Program-made: the position numbers and the translations under genes | Shown here: positions 40,633 to 51,039 of the stretch, one piece after another | Layout: each line of letters opens with the position of its first letter | Numbering within the stretch: position 1 is the stretch's first letter | Assembly (NCBI GenBank): GCA_030220185.1 | Contig: JASPKZ010010277.1 | Coordinates: forward strand, 896,501-960,500 | Origin: Diploptera punctata | Taxonomy: Eukaryota > Arthropoda > Insecta > Blattodea > Blaberidae | Direction: 5' to 3' | DNA: 64,000 nucleotides | The notes under the pieces: model-generated | What the model saw: the letters and a program-made list of their open reading frames with translations, nothing else | What the model was told of the DNA's origin: nothing | The model's database searches: none

Positions 40633-41030
40633 TTCATCATCATCATAGTACATTCACAAATTTAGGACATTTGTTGACCTGTTTCGGCCTCAAGAGAAAC
40701 ACCATCCAAAAGTATTTTGAGTGGACGTCCTGGTCTTCTTCTTCCTGCAGGTTGATATCTTAACATTTGTTTGGGTATCCTGTGATCTTCCATTCGATGA
40801 ACATGTTGCATCCATCTTGACTTATAATCAGAAATTTTGTTTTCTAAAGGTTCCATGTGTAATTCTTCTAAGATGTCTTCATTTTTTTTTGTGATCTAGT
40901 AGTGTGTATCCTGCAGTCCTCAGAAGGTATCTCATTTCAGCAGATCTAAGTCTCTGTATATCCTTCTGTTTCAACGTCCATACTTCGCTACCATACAAAA
41001 GAGTTGGAAGAGCCAATATTTTTCAAAACA
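40633..41030 (-). mobile_element. RTE-D 3' copy, inverted
   Basis: Complement of the RTE-D copy at 51775-52174. The minus frame reads MEPLENKISDYKSRWMQHVH, RMEDHRIPKQMLRYQPAGRR and continues to the segment encoding LEAETGQQM. Upstream frames break. The 5' truncation near 41030 is close to the equivalent point in the other copy. Confidence 0.8.
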
Positions 41031-41099
41031 AGAAAATGGAGAATTTAGGATCATCGGTCATGAATCAGAGCAGTTTAAGGGATATTAATCAGTTCCTTG

Positions 41100-41102
<3 letters not shown>

Positions 41103-41154
<52 letters not shown>

Positions 41155-41560
41155 GTAGTAGCTTTATTTTACCTGGCAGAGTTAAGACCTTAAGGCCTTG
41201 TCTGCCACTCAACCAGGTTTTAAAAAATACAAAAAAAATATAGTCTTACATTTAAATTGCAATTTACACAAACGATTACATGTTATAAATACAATACAAT
41301 TAATATTTATAAAGTATTTTGATTTACTATTAATTTAAGGAATTAAATATATAATATGTACAAGATATATAAAAAACGAGAAAAAGATTATTAATGGCAA
41401 AGTAAAAATTTAAATAAATAGAGAAAAATTAATTATTAGACAACAGGTAACTGTATAAGCGTGACTTAAAAGTGCCAAGTGTGCGACAACCTGATATCTT
41501 GAGGAAGGAAATTCCAGGAGCGGGCAGAGGCTACTGTGATAGATATATCTACCTGACAAA
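41103..41560 (-). mobile_element. CR1/L2-type LINE 3' end, inverted
   Basis: From an AAT run at 41108-41153, the complement of CTCTGCCAGGTAAAATAAAG and the whole 3' UTR of the element at 46.8-49.3 kb, extending into the last RT codons (a segment like SARSWNFLPQDIR). It is close to the 49-kb copy in sequence. Confidence 0.85.
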
Positions 41561-41564
41561 ACTT

Positions 41565-42235
41565 TTAGGTCTAGATTTTATCCATGGCGTGGCATTTAGA
41601 TTAATAGTAGAAATAAGCGAAATTTATAACTGGAAACTCATTAGCAAGACCCAAGAATAGGTGCAAAGATGACGTAATTAAGGCCAGAAAAAGGAACTGG
41701 CCAAGTCTAATACAAAGTCGAAACAAGTGGCGGAAAATAGTTGAGATGGTTAAAGCTTCTACAAAGTTGTAGAACCTAATAAAGAAGAGGAAATAAAAAA
41801 TAGGCGAATCAAACGTGGTTTGTTGCCGCACCGTGGCCTGATCGATTGAATTCCCACTTTCCAGTCTAGCGCCCAGGTTCGATTCTCGATAGGTAGGAAA
41901 TTTTAAATATCAACCTTAGGTATCTCTTGTAAATTGACAGTTATCCGTTGTCTTAAGGGCTGGTCACATATTGTGCCAACTAAATATAGTGGGAGCTTCC
42001 CATTTAATAACTGTGTAAATATATGATTCGGATCCATGCTCCTTATCAACAGGCGAATCATCTGGGCATTTGGCTTCTAATTTCCACGAGGGGGATTTTA
42101 ATTCCGGGAAAAGGAAGAAGGTAAAACATTAAAAGTGAAGGGAATGAAAACAAGATTTAATCTTGATGGACTAATGGTCACCGCCTCTGGGATTTATGAT
42201 TCGATGTAATATTAAGGGCTTTATTTCATGAGTAT
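41565..42235. other. Possible SINE; otherwise unrecognised
   Basis: At 41825-41960 a tRNA-like order appears: GTGGCCTGATCGA as box A and AGGTTCGATTCTCG as box B. No second copy in the window supports it. Confidence 0.35.
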
Positions 42236-42244
42236 GTTTTTTTT

Positions 42245-42592
42245 TCAACTGACTAATAATTCAGGTTATTTTGCCTTCCACAAGACTGGATACCCTCTCA
42301 TGTTAACACCTGTTCCATCGATAACTAAACTATAAACTCCTGCATATATGAAGGATGACGTAGCTCTACCCTTGGTCACTTAGAACACATGATCTAACGC
42401 CTTATGACTTATTCCTATTTGAAGTACGTTAAAAATAGTGTTATGTATCTCCGCTGTCAAGAACACTAGCACCATGGGTTCAAACACTTCCGGAGTCGTT
42501 GTATTTTTAGTCTTTATATCCTGAATGTGGTTTCCTTCAACAGGCTATTGATTCAGAGTATTTTACCTTCCAACAAGACTGGGCGTTTAAAA
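42245..42592 (+). pseudogene. Transposase scraps, mariner superfamily
   Basis: Reads DLTPYDLFLFEVR near 42390, like the third-Asp motif of DDE transposases. FTFQQDWAF near 42575 resembles the second-Asp motif FQQDGA, and a worn version of the same segment lies at 42265-42300. Very decayed. Confidence 0.4.
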
Positions 42593-42599
42593 AAAATTA

Positions 42600-43527
42600 C
42601 AGTAAAACGTGACTATGAAGGAACATGACGGTTCCTTAAATATATTTCCGTCTTGGCAGTTTTCCTTCTTATAAAGTGTTCCCAAATTACAAGCTTGAAT
42701 TTTCTCACGCAGTATAAGGGTTTTACACTCACGCTTTAAAGACATAACGTATTGAATTGAAATACAGACAAAATAGTGTATGTAACACAGCAAGTTTTCA
42801 CGGCAATACAAACAACTCTATTACACAAAAACGAGAAGGAACTCAACTACAGGAGGACTGAAGAGTTTCCCAACTCCCTCGTAGGTTACATAAGCAGGAA
42901 GGAAAAGCGAGGGATTCCCCGCTGTCACACATTATCGTCGCGATACAATGGCAACACAAGAAGGTAAAACGATATAATGCAATAGCGCCATATGCAGAAT
43001 TTTCTCGTGTGGTCATTAATACTGTAATTAGAACGTGCTTAAGAATAATTTTCCGTCTTCTATCCATAGTAATTCTGCCCAAAGGCAGGTCCTTCATTGA
43101 AATCGTAGCATTTTCACACCGGTGAAGGATGATGATGATGATAATGATAAGGATGATGATGATTATGATGGTCATATGATTTCGGGAACAGTTTTGGGCC
43201 TTAACGTTTTCCTGATATTTGTCTAACACGTGAGGAAAAACCCCGATAAAAACCTCACCCAGAAAAACTGCCCCGACCGGGGATCGTACCCGGGTTCGCT
43301 GCGTGACAAGACAGCACGCTACCTCGAGACCACAGCGGTGGAAGTTTTCCGTCTTACTGAGGTATAAATTAACTAATGGTTCTTTAAAAACCATTCCGTT
43401 TCCGCGTTATAAAGGTTTCCGGCTTATACAGGTCGATTTTACATATAAAATCGTACCGTTCTGGAGAATTGTTTTCGTCTCTACAGGTTTCTTCTTATAA
43501 AGGTTTCGGCTAAGACAGGTTTCACTG
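42600..43527 (-). mobile_element. Pogo/Tigger-like element, copy 2, with SINE1 inside
   Basis: Bounded by TA (42598-42599, 43528-43529); starts CAGTAAAA and ends TTTCACTG on the plus strand. Without the SINE insert it is about 630 bp, close to copy 1. The short frame MSLKRECKTLILREKIQACN is read on the minus strand near 42750. The copies differ at many points, so both moved long ago. Confidence 0.8.
43060..43344 (-). mobile_element. SINE1 with 11-bp TSD
   Basis: TTTTCCGTCTT at 43049-43059 and 43345-43355 flanks the insert exactly. It holds the full head on the minus strand and most of the body; about 40 bp of the 3' region are missing. It inserted into the pogo-like element. Confidence 0.9.
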
Positions 43528-43589
43528 TACTATATTATTATTTAAAACAATTTAATATATTAATCTCAATTGTGATGACAATGCATATT

Positions 43590-43928
43590 CCATCCATAGT
43601 AATTCTGCCCGAAGGCAGGTCTTTCACTGCAACCATAGCATTTTCATGCTATGCTTGCAGCTTTACTAGGGAGATGTAGATGTGGTAGCTTCCCGTTGCT
43701 TTCCACACCAGTGAAGGATGATGATGAAGATGGTAATGATAAGGATGATAATGATGGCCATATGATTTCGGGGACCGTTTGGGCCTCAAAGTTTTCCTGA
43801 CATTTGTCTTACAGGTGAGGAAAAACCCCGATAAAAACCTCACCCAGAAAAAGTGCCCCGACCGGGATCGAACCCGGGCCCGCTTCCTGACAAGGCAGCA
43901 CGCTACCTCGAGACCACAGCAGTGGACT
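43590..43928 (-). mobile_element. SINE1, full length, 10-bp TSD
   Basis: AATGCATATT occurs at 43580-43589 and 43929-43938. From head to tail: box A region (GTGGTCTCGAGGTAGCGTG), box B (GGTTCGATCCCGG), CACCTGTAAGACAAATGTCA, the CAT/ATC run, GTGTGGAAAGCAACGGGAAG and the CCATCCATAGTAAT complement at the 3' end. It serves as a reference copy, about 339 bp. Confidence 0.9.
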
Positions 43929-44017
43929 AATGCATATTAAGGATATTGATATGTTAAGTTATTTGTATTCAGAATTCAATATTAGAGCAAGTAAATTCAT
44001 TTAAATACTTGGGATAA

Positions 44018-44414
44018 CCAGGTTACGTTTATATAACACTTTGGCTAGACCAGTGTTGACCTATGGTAGTGAAGCATGGACACTAAGAAAACAACATGAA
44101 AGCAGAATAATCGGCTTGTGAAATGAGATTCATGCGCAGAACAGCGGGTTACACCAGATGGGATCGGAAAAGGAACACCGATATCTTAAAAGAATTGAAG
44201 ACTACGCCAATTTTGGAATATATTAAACAGTACCAACTAAATTGGAAACACCATCTTGAAAGAATGAGTTCAAATCGGATCCCCAAAGCTGTTTATAATT
44301 ATATACCAAGAGGACGAAGATCACTGGGCCGTCCTATGAAACGCTGGAGGGAAAAATTTTCTATAGGATCGTAACAGGCCTTGGCCTAATACTTGGAAGG
44401 AAGAAGAAGAAGAA
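44018..44414 (+). mobile_element. RTE-B 3' copy inside RTE-C
   Basis: Starts at the LRLYNTLARPVL segment and ends in an AAG tail. The frame at 44123-44374 reads MRFMRRTAGYTRWDRKRNTD, LEYIKQYQLNWKHHLERMSS, then RIPKAVYNYIPRGRRSLGRP. GGATA lies at both edges (about 44010-44014 and 44415-44419) and may be part of a target duplication. Confidence 0.8.
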
Positions 44415-44516
44415 GGATATAATCTAATTTATATTGAGGAATATGATATATCCTTTAAAATACAAAACTATAATAAAGCTTTAAGAATTATCAACCAAGT
44501 TTTTAAACCATCAAAA

Positions 44517-44888
44517 GTGCAGAGACACACAAGAATGAAAATCTATAAAGTTCTCGCTAGACCCATAATCTGTTATGGCAGTGAAGCTTGGACCATCAGA
44601 ACTCAGGATGACCGTCATATTACAGCCACGGAGATGAAATTTCTGCGACGAACTGCAGGTTGTAGCCTTCTAGACCACCAAAGAAATTCAACAATAGCCA
44701 GAGAGTTAAACATCGTACCTATATCTGAATACCTCCAAGAATATAGAAACAATTGGCTGGCCCATATTCAGCGCATGGATCGTCACAGAATACCAAAACA
44801 AATTCTTCACTACATTCCTCGAGGCAGAAGATCTGTGGGTCGACCTTTTCGGAGATGGCGGGAGACCGTAACAGGCCACTGGGCCTAA
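44517..44888 (+). CDS. RT C-terminal frame of RTE-C
   Basis: The 123-residue frame is intact to its stop: RMKIYKVLARPIICYGSEAW, ATEMKFLRRTAGCSLLDHQR, then EYRNNWLAHIQRMDRHRIPK and GRRSVGRPFRRWRETVTGHW. It is the post-catalytic end of an RTE-like protein. The Met is not a natural start, since the frame is open upstream to the RTE-B insertion. Confidence 0.7.
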   Translation: MQRHTRMKIYKVLARPIICYGSEAWTIRTQDDRHITATEMKFLRRTAGCSLLDHQRNSTIARELNIVPISEYLQEYRNNWLAHIQRMDRHRIPKQILHYIPRGRRSVGRPFRRWRETVTGHWA

Positions 44889-44919
44889 TACTTGAAAGGC
44901 AGATGATGATGATGGTATG

Positions 44920-45490
44920 TTAAGTTGGCTACTTAGGGAGTAATTTATATGTTGAATTATATCACTGAATACTGTTCTTTGTGAATTGCAACATATGCTT
45001 GAACTGGATTGTGAGAGGATGGACAGTATATTAAATTTGAATTTGCAAAAGTGTAAACAATTAGATAAAAAAATACGTAGTGTATTTTGTTATACTCGGA
45101 ATCTGAGTTAGTGGTTGTTGCGCGCGCACCATTAAGCTTAACGACGCTCGACTAATGACATTGCGGATCGTGAGGACGCACTTTCCTTTTCCTTTTTATT
45201 ATTTTAAAACCACACTGGTTTCACACGCTTGCCGCTTTATGACTTTTCACTCACATTAACGTTCTCTGTGTCAAATATAAACGAAGATTAGACATTACGA
45301 TAATCTTGTTACTCTATTAATCCAATAATGTTTTACAATATTCTTCTTTATTGAATCTCCAATAATGTGAACCCTATTTCACCATCCGGTATGTTAGGGT
45401 TTTAGTTAGAATACTTACAACAATTTAGATTATGCTTAATTTCTAGCGTTACATAATATCGTATTAATGTAACGTAATATTAACAAATAA
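44920..45490. other. No recognised feature
   Basis: No motif or repeat partner recognised. Confidence 0.4.
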
Positions 45491-45493
45491 AAC

Positions 45494-45775
45494 TAACTCA
45501 CTGGCACTATCGAATCCGGAATTTCAAGGCCGCGCGGACATAAGCTCTCCATGGATCCCTATCCTGAGCTAATGCTTTCCAATCATTCTCTGTATAATCT
45601 ACTTCCCTCAAATCATAGTTAATGCTGTTCTCCCACCTCACTCTTGGTCTACCAACTGGGCTTTCCTACAAGAAGCTTCCATGCACGTCTTTCATTCCTC
45701 ATACGCGCAACATGCCCTGCCTATCGCAGTCTACGAGACTTAACTGTTCTTATTATATCTGGCTTCCTATAAAGA
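45494..45775 (-). mobile_element. RTE-A 3' fragment
   Basis: Complement of the RTE-A 3' end (CACTGGCACTATCGAATCCG through the segment encoding KPDIIRTVKSRRL). A gap removes several codons around 45660. Confidence 0.8.
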
Positions 45776-45904
45776 TATAACAAATAAATACATTAATTAA
45801 CAAACCAAAATTAACTCTAAGTCTCTTAAAAATATGATAGAAAAAGTTACATAGCTTCCTATAGCAATACTTCTTACATAAAATATTTGACATAGGCAGT
45901 TTTT

Positions 45905-46122
45905 TTTTCGTTTATACTGGTTTTCCTTATTGTTTTACCTTTTTCTGTGTTTGTTTTACCTGTTTGTTAACTTTCTTTAATTCTCACATACACACAAGGA
46001 CAGTACACACACACACCCAGACCCTAGGTGGAGATTTAAAATTCCCTACCCCGCCAGGAATCGAACCCGGGTCGCCGGAGTGGAAGGTAGGGACTCTACC
46101 GACTACGCCACAGCGACGGACA
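45905..46122 (-). mobile_element. SINE3 (tRNA-derived), copy 1
   Basis: Minus strand: box A TGGCGTAGTCGG and box B GGTTCGATTCC with normal spacing, then TTTAAATCTCCACC, a TGTGTGTG stretch, GTCCTTGTGTGT and an A-rich tail with AACAAACAGGTAAAAC. A second copy is at 56870-57106. Both boxes fit the RNA polymerase III consensus. Confidence 0.8.
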
Positions 46123-46144
46123 GTTAAAATGTATTTTGGCAATA

Positions 46145-46745
46145 ACCTAATGTTTTAATAAATTCATGTCTTTTGGAATCAAATGCGGTACACTCAAATA
46201 ACAGATTGAGATAGTCTGGCTGGAGCTATTGCAAATACAGGTACCTGCACCTATTTTAAATCGTACCAAATAATGTCCAAATTTACAGTGTGCAGTTATG
46301 AATTGTGTTAATACAAAATTTGGTTCTATGTATTTGCACTTTATTCGGTCAAATACAGTTGGCAAAAATAATGTTCTTGTCAAAGCACCATTAATACTGT
46401 TTAACCACTCAGCATTCCAATTTTGTATAAGAACTTTTTTTAATACTTCTTTTATATATGAAGGACAGAAGGACTAAAACTAACCCATCTTTGAATTAAC
46501 AGCTGATTTGGAAAGAAAATCTGCACGTTCATTTCCTATAATTCCAGCATGTCCTTCAATCCAGCCTAGGCAAACATGTCCAAGATGTCGGTCTAATTTT
46601 GTTTGTATGGAGATTGCAATCGGGTGACGGTTGAATCTGTCATTGATAGCCGAAAGTGCTGCCTGGGAGTTACTATATATACAAGAAGACTTGTTGGTGG
46701 TTATAACCCATTCTACAATATTGGTGACTCTTTAATTTCTGTAAT
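46145..46745 (-). pseudogene. LINE RNase H and C-terminal region
   Basis: The minus strand reads CIYSNSQAALSAINDRF, then GHVCLGWIEGHAGIIGNERA and DFLSK: an RNase H domain in which the Asp of the usual YSDSQ has become Asn. After a stop, 46147-46383 reads FVLTQFITAHCKFGHYLVRF and a worn Cys-rich end. RNase H plus this tail is known from I, R1-like and some Jockey LINEs, not from RTE or CR1. RT is not present. Confidence 0.7.
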
Positions 46746-46802
46746 AGTATATCGGAGAGTATAATATTATAAATTAATATACATAATATACTGGACTTAA
46801 TA

Positions 46803-48539
46803 GTGACTACACATCCACAGAAAGTACTGTCATATGGACAAATTCCTGCTCCCGGCATATCTGCTCATGACATTGTATTCGTAGAATACTCACTCCAATG
46901 TCCTAAAAGACGCTCTAAATTGATTACGTACAGAAATTTACAAAACATAGACGATACTAAACTAAAATCAGACGCTTTAGAACTACCTTGGTACACAATA
47001 TGGAATCTTAGATCAGTTGATGAAAAAGTAGACACATTTAATACACTGATATTACAACTATATGATAGACATGCACCAGTAAAAACCCGACGATTTTCCC
47101 GCCCCCCTGCACCCTGGATGAATGACTCAATACGTGAACTTATGTCAAAACGAGACAAAGCATACCGAACATACAGACGACATAAAAATGACGAGAACTG
47201 GCAACTGTACAAACAACTTAGAAACACAACTACACAAACTATACGCAATGCCAAACTACGACACGCCCACAGTATAATCGGACCTGAAATAAGTGCACGG
47301 GACACTTGGCGAAATCTCCGTGCAATGGGACTTAGACAGTTGAATCCCTCAACTGACTCTATAGACATTTCTGTAGATGACTTAAATGAACATTTTACCT
47401 CAATAACCATGACACCTCCAGACAACAAGACTAAAACAGACATTCTTAAAGACTTATCCCCATCCCCCCATATAGGAAGAGATAAATTTCACTTTAACGA
47501 CATTTCGCCTATAGACGTTAAAAAAGCACTCAAGCGGATTAAATCCAATGCACAAGGAACAGATAACATCAGCATTTTAATGCTAAATAAAATCATTGAC
47601 ATTATACTACCCACAGTGACTCATATTTTTAATGCTTCCCTTATAACTTCTATCTTCCCTACTGTATGGAAACAGTCTAGAGTTCGGCCTATACCAAAAA
47701 TAAGTACACCTACTAACTGTAATGACTACCGACCGATTAGCATCCTTCCGACATTATCTAAAGCCCTGGAACATATTGTACATAAGCAAATGACTGAATA
47801 TCTCCAAGAAAATCACCTCCTTGATCCTTATCAATCCGGCTTTAGATATGGTCATAGCACAACCACAGCTTTGCTAAAAATTACTGAAGATATTCGTGAA
47901 GCCGTGGACAGACGTCAATTGACTCCTTTAACCTTACTTGACTTCAGCAAAGCTTTTGACACAGTAGACCACGACTTACGTATGATAAAGCTCAAGCACC
48001 TACACTTGTCTGACAGCGCTGTATCCTGGTTCGACTCATACCTGCACGGTCGTCAACAATACGTTTCATTAAACTCTAGATCTTCGTCTTGGCGCAACAT
48101 GCCGGCTGGAGTCCCCCAGGGCAGTGTTCTCGGACCTCTTCTTTTCTCAATCTACATAAATGACTTGCCAACTGTACTAAAGCACTGCCGTTATCACCTC
48201 TACGCTGATGATCTCCAAATTTACCTACATTCACCTCCTCATTCTCTCTATAACAGCTTGACAAAAATGAATGACGATCTCATATCCATCTTTAACTGGT
48301 CTTCAAGTATCGGTCTAAATCTAAATCCTAACAAGTCACAAGTAATTCTAATGGGACAACAAAGACTGCTTACAACCTTTGACATATCTACACTACCAAA
48401 CATTACTATAAATAATATAATCATCCCTTATTCTTCTTCAGTAATAGATCTTGGACTACATCTAGACGCAAATTTAACCTGGCAAACACAAGTGAAACAC
48501 ATATGTAAAAAGACTTTTCTCCATCTTACATTATCTTAG
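46803..48539 (+). CDS. Endonuclease C-terminus plus reverse transcriptase
   Basis: 578 residues. The first 30 contain PAPGISAHD, the worn equivalent of the SDHD endonuclease end. Residues 30-300 are the linker. RT motifs follow: RPISILPTLSKALEHI, QSGFRYGHSTTTALL, motif A TLLDFSKAFDTVDHD (near 376-391), motif B GVPQGSVLGPLLFSIYIND (from about 436), motif C YADD near 467-470, then GLNLNPNKSQVILMG and LGLHLDANLTW. The catalytic Asps are kept. The frame leaves the protein at about 48511-48520 through a one-base frameshift and stops 20 codons later. The product would copy LINE RNA at a nicked target. The Met is not the native start. Confidence 0.85.
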   Translation: MTTHPQKVLSYGQIPAPGISAHDIVFVEYSLQCPKRRSKLITYRNLQNIDDTKLKSDALELPWYTIWNLRSVDEKVDTFNTLILQLYDRHAPVKTRRFSRPPAPWMNDSIRELMSKRDKAYRTYRRHKNDENWQLYKQLRNTTTQTIRNAKLRHAHSIIGPEISARDTWRNLRAMGLRQLNPSTDSIDISVDDLNEHFTSITMTPPDNKTKTDILKDLSPSPHIGRDKFHFNDISPIDVKKALKRIKSNAQGTDNISILMLNKIIDIILPTVTHIFNASLITSIFPTVWKQSRVRPIPKISTPTNCNDYRPISILPTLSKALEHIVHKQMTEYLQENHLLDPYQSGFRYGHSTTTALLKITEDIREAVDRRQLTPLTLLDFSKAFDTVDHDLRMIKLKHLHLSDSAVSWFDSYLHGRQQYVSLNSRSSSWRNMPAGVPQGSVLGPLLFSIYINDLPTVLKHCRYHLYADDLQIYLHSPPHSLYNSLTKMNDDLISIFNWSSSIGLNLNPNKSQVILMGQQRLLTTFDISTLPNITINNIIIPYSSSVIDLGLHLDANLTWQTQVKHICKKTFLHLTLS

Positions 48540-48582
48540 ACGTTTAAAGAATTTTCTCCCAGTTTCGTTAAAACAAATCCTT

Positions 48583-49053
48583 GTGCAGAATCTTGTGTTA
48601 CCACACTTCGATTATTGTGACATTATATATAATGATCTAAACTATGACTTGTCGCAGAGACTGCAGCGTGTTCATAATGCTTGCGTTCGATTCATTTTCA
48701 ATATCCGCCGTTATGACCATATTTCCGAACACTTTAATAACCTCTCTTGGCTCCGTCTTACTGACAGACGTAAATTGCACTCTCTTTCACTACTTTTCAA
48801 GCTTCTGAATTCCTACATCCCTACTTACCTGGCGTCTAGATTTGAGAAGTTATCCTCTTACCACAATATTGCCACTAGATCACAAGATAGCAGTCTGCTA
48901 ACAATTCCTCTTCATAGCACTTCCTCCTATTCTACTTCCTTCACAGTAGCCTCTGCCCGCTCCTGGAATCTCCTTCCTCAAGATATCAGGGGTTGCCGCA
49001 CACTTGGTACCTTTAAGTCACGCTTATACAGTTACCTGTTGTCTAATAATTAA
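48583..49053 (+). CDS. C-terminal domain of the CR1/L2-type RT, after frameshift
   Basis: In a different frame from the preceding ORF, joined by HYLRRLKNFLPVSLKQILV just upstream of this Met. It reads LPHFDYCDIIYNDL, LQRVHNACVRFIFNIRRYDH, NLSWLRLTDRRKLHSLSLLF, TSFTVASARSWNLLPQDIRG and SRLYSYLLSNN. This is the C-terminal region found in CR1/L2 LINE proteins. With the upstream frame it completes one polypeptide of about 750 residues broken once. Confidence 0.85.
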   Translation: MQNLVLPHFDYCDIIYNDLNYDLSQRLQRVHNACVRFIFNIRRYDHISEHFNNLSWLRLTDRRKLHSLSLLFKLLNSYIPTYLASRFEKLSSYHNIATRSQDSSLLTIPLHSTSSYSTSFTVASARSWNLLPQDIRGCRTLGTFKSRLYSYLLSNN

Positions 49054-49382
49054 TTTTTCTCTATTTATTTAATTTTACACTATGTCATTAATCTTTTCCT
49101 CGTTATTTATATATATTGTACATATTATATATTTAATTCGTTAAATTTAGAGTAAATCAAAATACATTATAAATATTAATTGTATTGTATTCATAACTTG
49201 TAATCGTTTATATATATATATATATATATTGTAATTTAGATATAAGACTATTTTTTGTTTGTATTTTTTTTAAACCTGGTTGAGTGGTAGACAAGGCCTT
49301 AAGGCCTTAACTCTGCCAGGTAAAATAAAGCTATTATTATTATTATTATATTATTATTATATATTATTATAATTTATAATAT

Positions 49383-49476
49383 CCATCCATCCATAGTAAT
49401 TCTGCCCGAGGGCAGGTCTTTCACTGCAATCATAGCATTTTCATGATATGCTTTGCAGCTTTATTACGGAATTATG
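49383..49476 (-). mobile_element. SINE1 3' fragment with 10-bp TSD
   Basis: TTTATAATAT at 49373-49382 and 49477-49486 flanks the last 94 bp of SINE1. 5' truncation of a SINE with a clean target duplication shows it used a LINE-type mechanism. Confidence 0.8.
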
Positions 49477-49587
49477 TTTATAATATAAATGTAATTAATT
49501 TAAAATTGAAATTTATGAAATAAAATAATTATTCTTAGTAGTAATTCCGCTAAAAGAATCAGCAATAAATCTGAGATGCAAATATGT

Positions 49588-50190
49588 TAATCTTCTTCTT
49601 CTTCTTCTTCTTCTTCTTCACGGTTTAGGCTTATTTACTAGCCTGTTCCGGCTCCAAATTGCTGCTCTTTCCATCTTTTCCTTTGTCTTCCCAAACTTCT
49701 TCTTCCTCGTGGTGAATAGTTGTATGCTGCTTTTGGTATTCTATTCTCAGTCATCCTTGCCAAGTTTTCCTTCCAGTTTGTTCTGTATTTCTCTATTGTT
49801 GTGTTTAATTCCTCTACTTTTAGTTGATGTCTTATTTCTGTGTTGTGTTTTTGTCTGTTCTTTGATATCCTGCTATTGGTAATCTCATTTCAGCAGCTTG
49901 TATTCTGGCTGATTGTTGTGTTATCACCGTCCATTTTTGGGATCCATAAGTAATAATAGTCACTGCCATTGTCTTGTATAATTTCATTGTAGAGTCGTTC
50001 CTGGCTTTATTTTTCAAAGTTCTTTTTAGTGTTCCTGTTATATAATTAAACTTATTTAGTTTGTTATTTATATCTGTTACCGCTGTGTATGATATTTCGC
50101 AAGCTAGGAAGTTATATCTTACTACTTGTTCTATTGGTTTATGGTCATATATGTTCAATGAAAACCACAGATACCAGTAAAAAATGATGA
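49588..50190 (-). pseudogene. RTE-G RT C-terminal pseudogene
   Basis: The minus strand reads KPIEQVVRYNFLACEISY, LNKFNYITGTLKRTLKNK, KLYKTMAVTIITYGSQKW, then in a shifted frame ENRIPKAAYNYSPRGRRSLG. The tail is an AAG run at about 49591-49619 on the complement. RT motifs A to C are absent. Confidence 0.7.
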
Positions 50191-50218
50191 TAAAGTATAG
50201 CAAACGTTTATGTTTTAA

Positions 50219-50527
50219 CCCATTCGCCTCAAAAGACGAGGTAGACTCGCCGGCAGTTAAATGACCTTCAACTCAGAAGACGAGGTACACTCGCTTAACT
50301 CTGCTGTTGTATGTTTCTAAAATTTTGTACATTCCTTGGCATGGTAATGTTTTGTTAACATTTATGAATAGACGATTAATGTGTTTAGGCTTTCACCCTG
50401 ATTGTGTTCGCAAGTGCCGTTATCTTTTGTTTGTTTTGAATGTCTGAAAATAGAAAATATAATTTACGGTAACTTAAATTCGGTTTGTTGGGGAATGCAT
50501 TCAGCGTTTAAACCTGAAGTGAATGGG
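50219..50527. mobile_element. piggyBac-like MITE
   Basis: TTAA on both sides (50215-50218, 50528-50531). The ends are CCCATTCGCCTC and the complement of GAAGTGAATGGG, matching at 10 of 12 bases. Inside the left end, GACGAGGTAGACTCG and GACGAGGTACACTCG repeat at about 50 bp spacing. The 309-bp body is non-coding. TTAA duplication with CCC ends is known for piggyBac. Confidence 0.75.
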
Positions 50528-50757
50528 TTAATGATATATGTTTTTATTGTAACATTATATTTTGAATTTTGTAATTACCTCATCTAAAGGCAATTGCTCT
50601 GATGGTTTCTAATATTTTGCGTAAATGATTTAGTGGGTGTCAAATTCTGTTATCATTTTCCAAATTCCACCTTAATGAATGTTTATTCTGTCATACTCTT
50701 CAGTTCTCTTAACATCTGTTAGTAGTGGTTTTGGTGAAATTTAGGTAATTCAAATAA

Positions 50758-51035
50758 AAGCATCATCACCTTCACTCCAGGGATTAGGCAATTGCCGTTC
50801 CGACTTCATAATGCATCAGCCCAACGTCTTCTAGGTCTTCCAACACCACGTCTTCCTCTTGCTTGATGATTTCTTGCTAACAATGGATATCTCTCCTTAC
50901 TCATTCCATCCATATGATCAATCCATTTCTGTCTGTAATTCGTGACCTTATCCAATAAAGGCTGTACTTTCAATTCTTCTCTTATATCCTCATTTCTTAT
51001 TCTATCAAGTCTCAATAAAAGCAAACTCATAATAT
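50758..51035 (-). pseudogene. RTE-N C-terminal fragment
   Basis: The frame 50806-51030 reads LDRIRNEDIREELKVQPLLD, YRQKWIDHMDGMSKERYPLL and GRRGVGRPRRRWADAL, an RTE-like ending. The 3' end has GTGATGATG before 50758. Confidence 0.75.
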
Positions 51036-51039
51036 TTTA

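Larger units (their letters stand above)
43968..44916 (+). mobile_element. RTE-C LINE interrupted by RTE-B
   Basis: At 43968-44017 the frame reads ILEQVNSFKYLG, and it resumes after 44415 as YNLIYIEEYDISFKIQNYNK. The insert between is RTE-B. The 3' end reads ACTGGGCCTAATACTTG and GATGATGATG. Confidence 0.75.
46790..49335 (+). mobile_element. CR1/L2-type LINE, best preserved copy
   Basis: 5'-truncated within the endonuclease (the frame opens LDLIVTTHPQKVLS) and complete through the 3' UTR, which ends GTTGAGTGGTAGACAAGGCC, CTCTGCCAGGTAAAATAAAG and an ATT run. A 3' SINE1 fragment inserted 40 bp beyond. Only one clear frameshift is visible in about 2.25 kb of coding sequence. Confidence 0.85.

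Noticed and set aside
42843..43394. 183-residue minus-strand frame
   Set aside because: A chance frame across the pogo-like element and the SINE1 inside it.
46865..47443. 192-residue minus-strand frame
   Set aside because: Antisense of the CR1/L2-type RT ORF, with no motif of its own.
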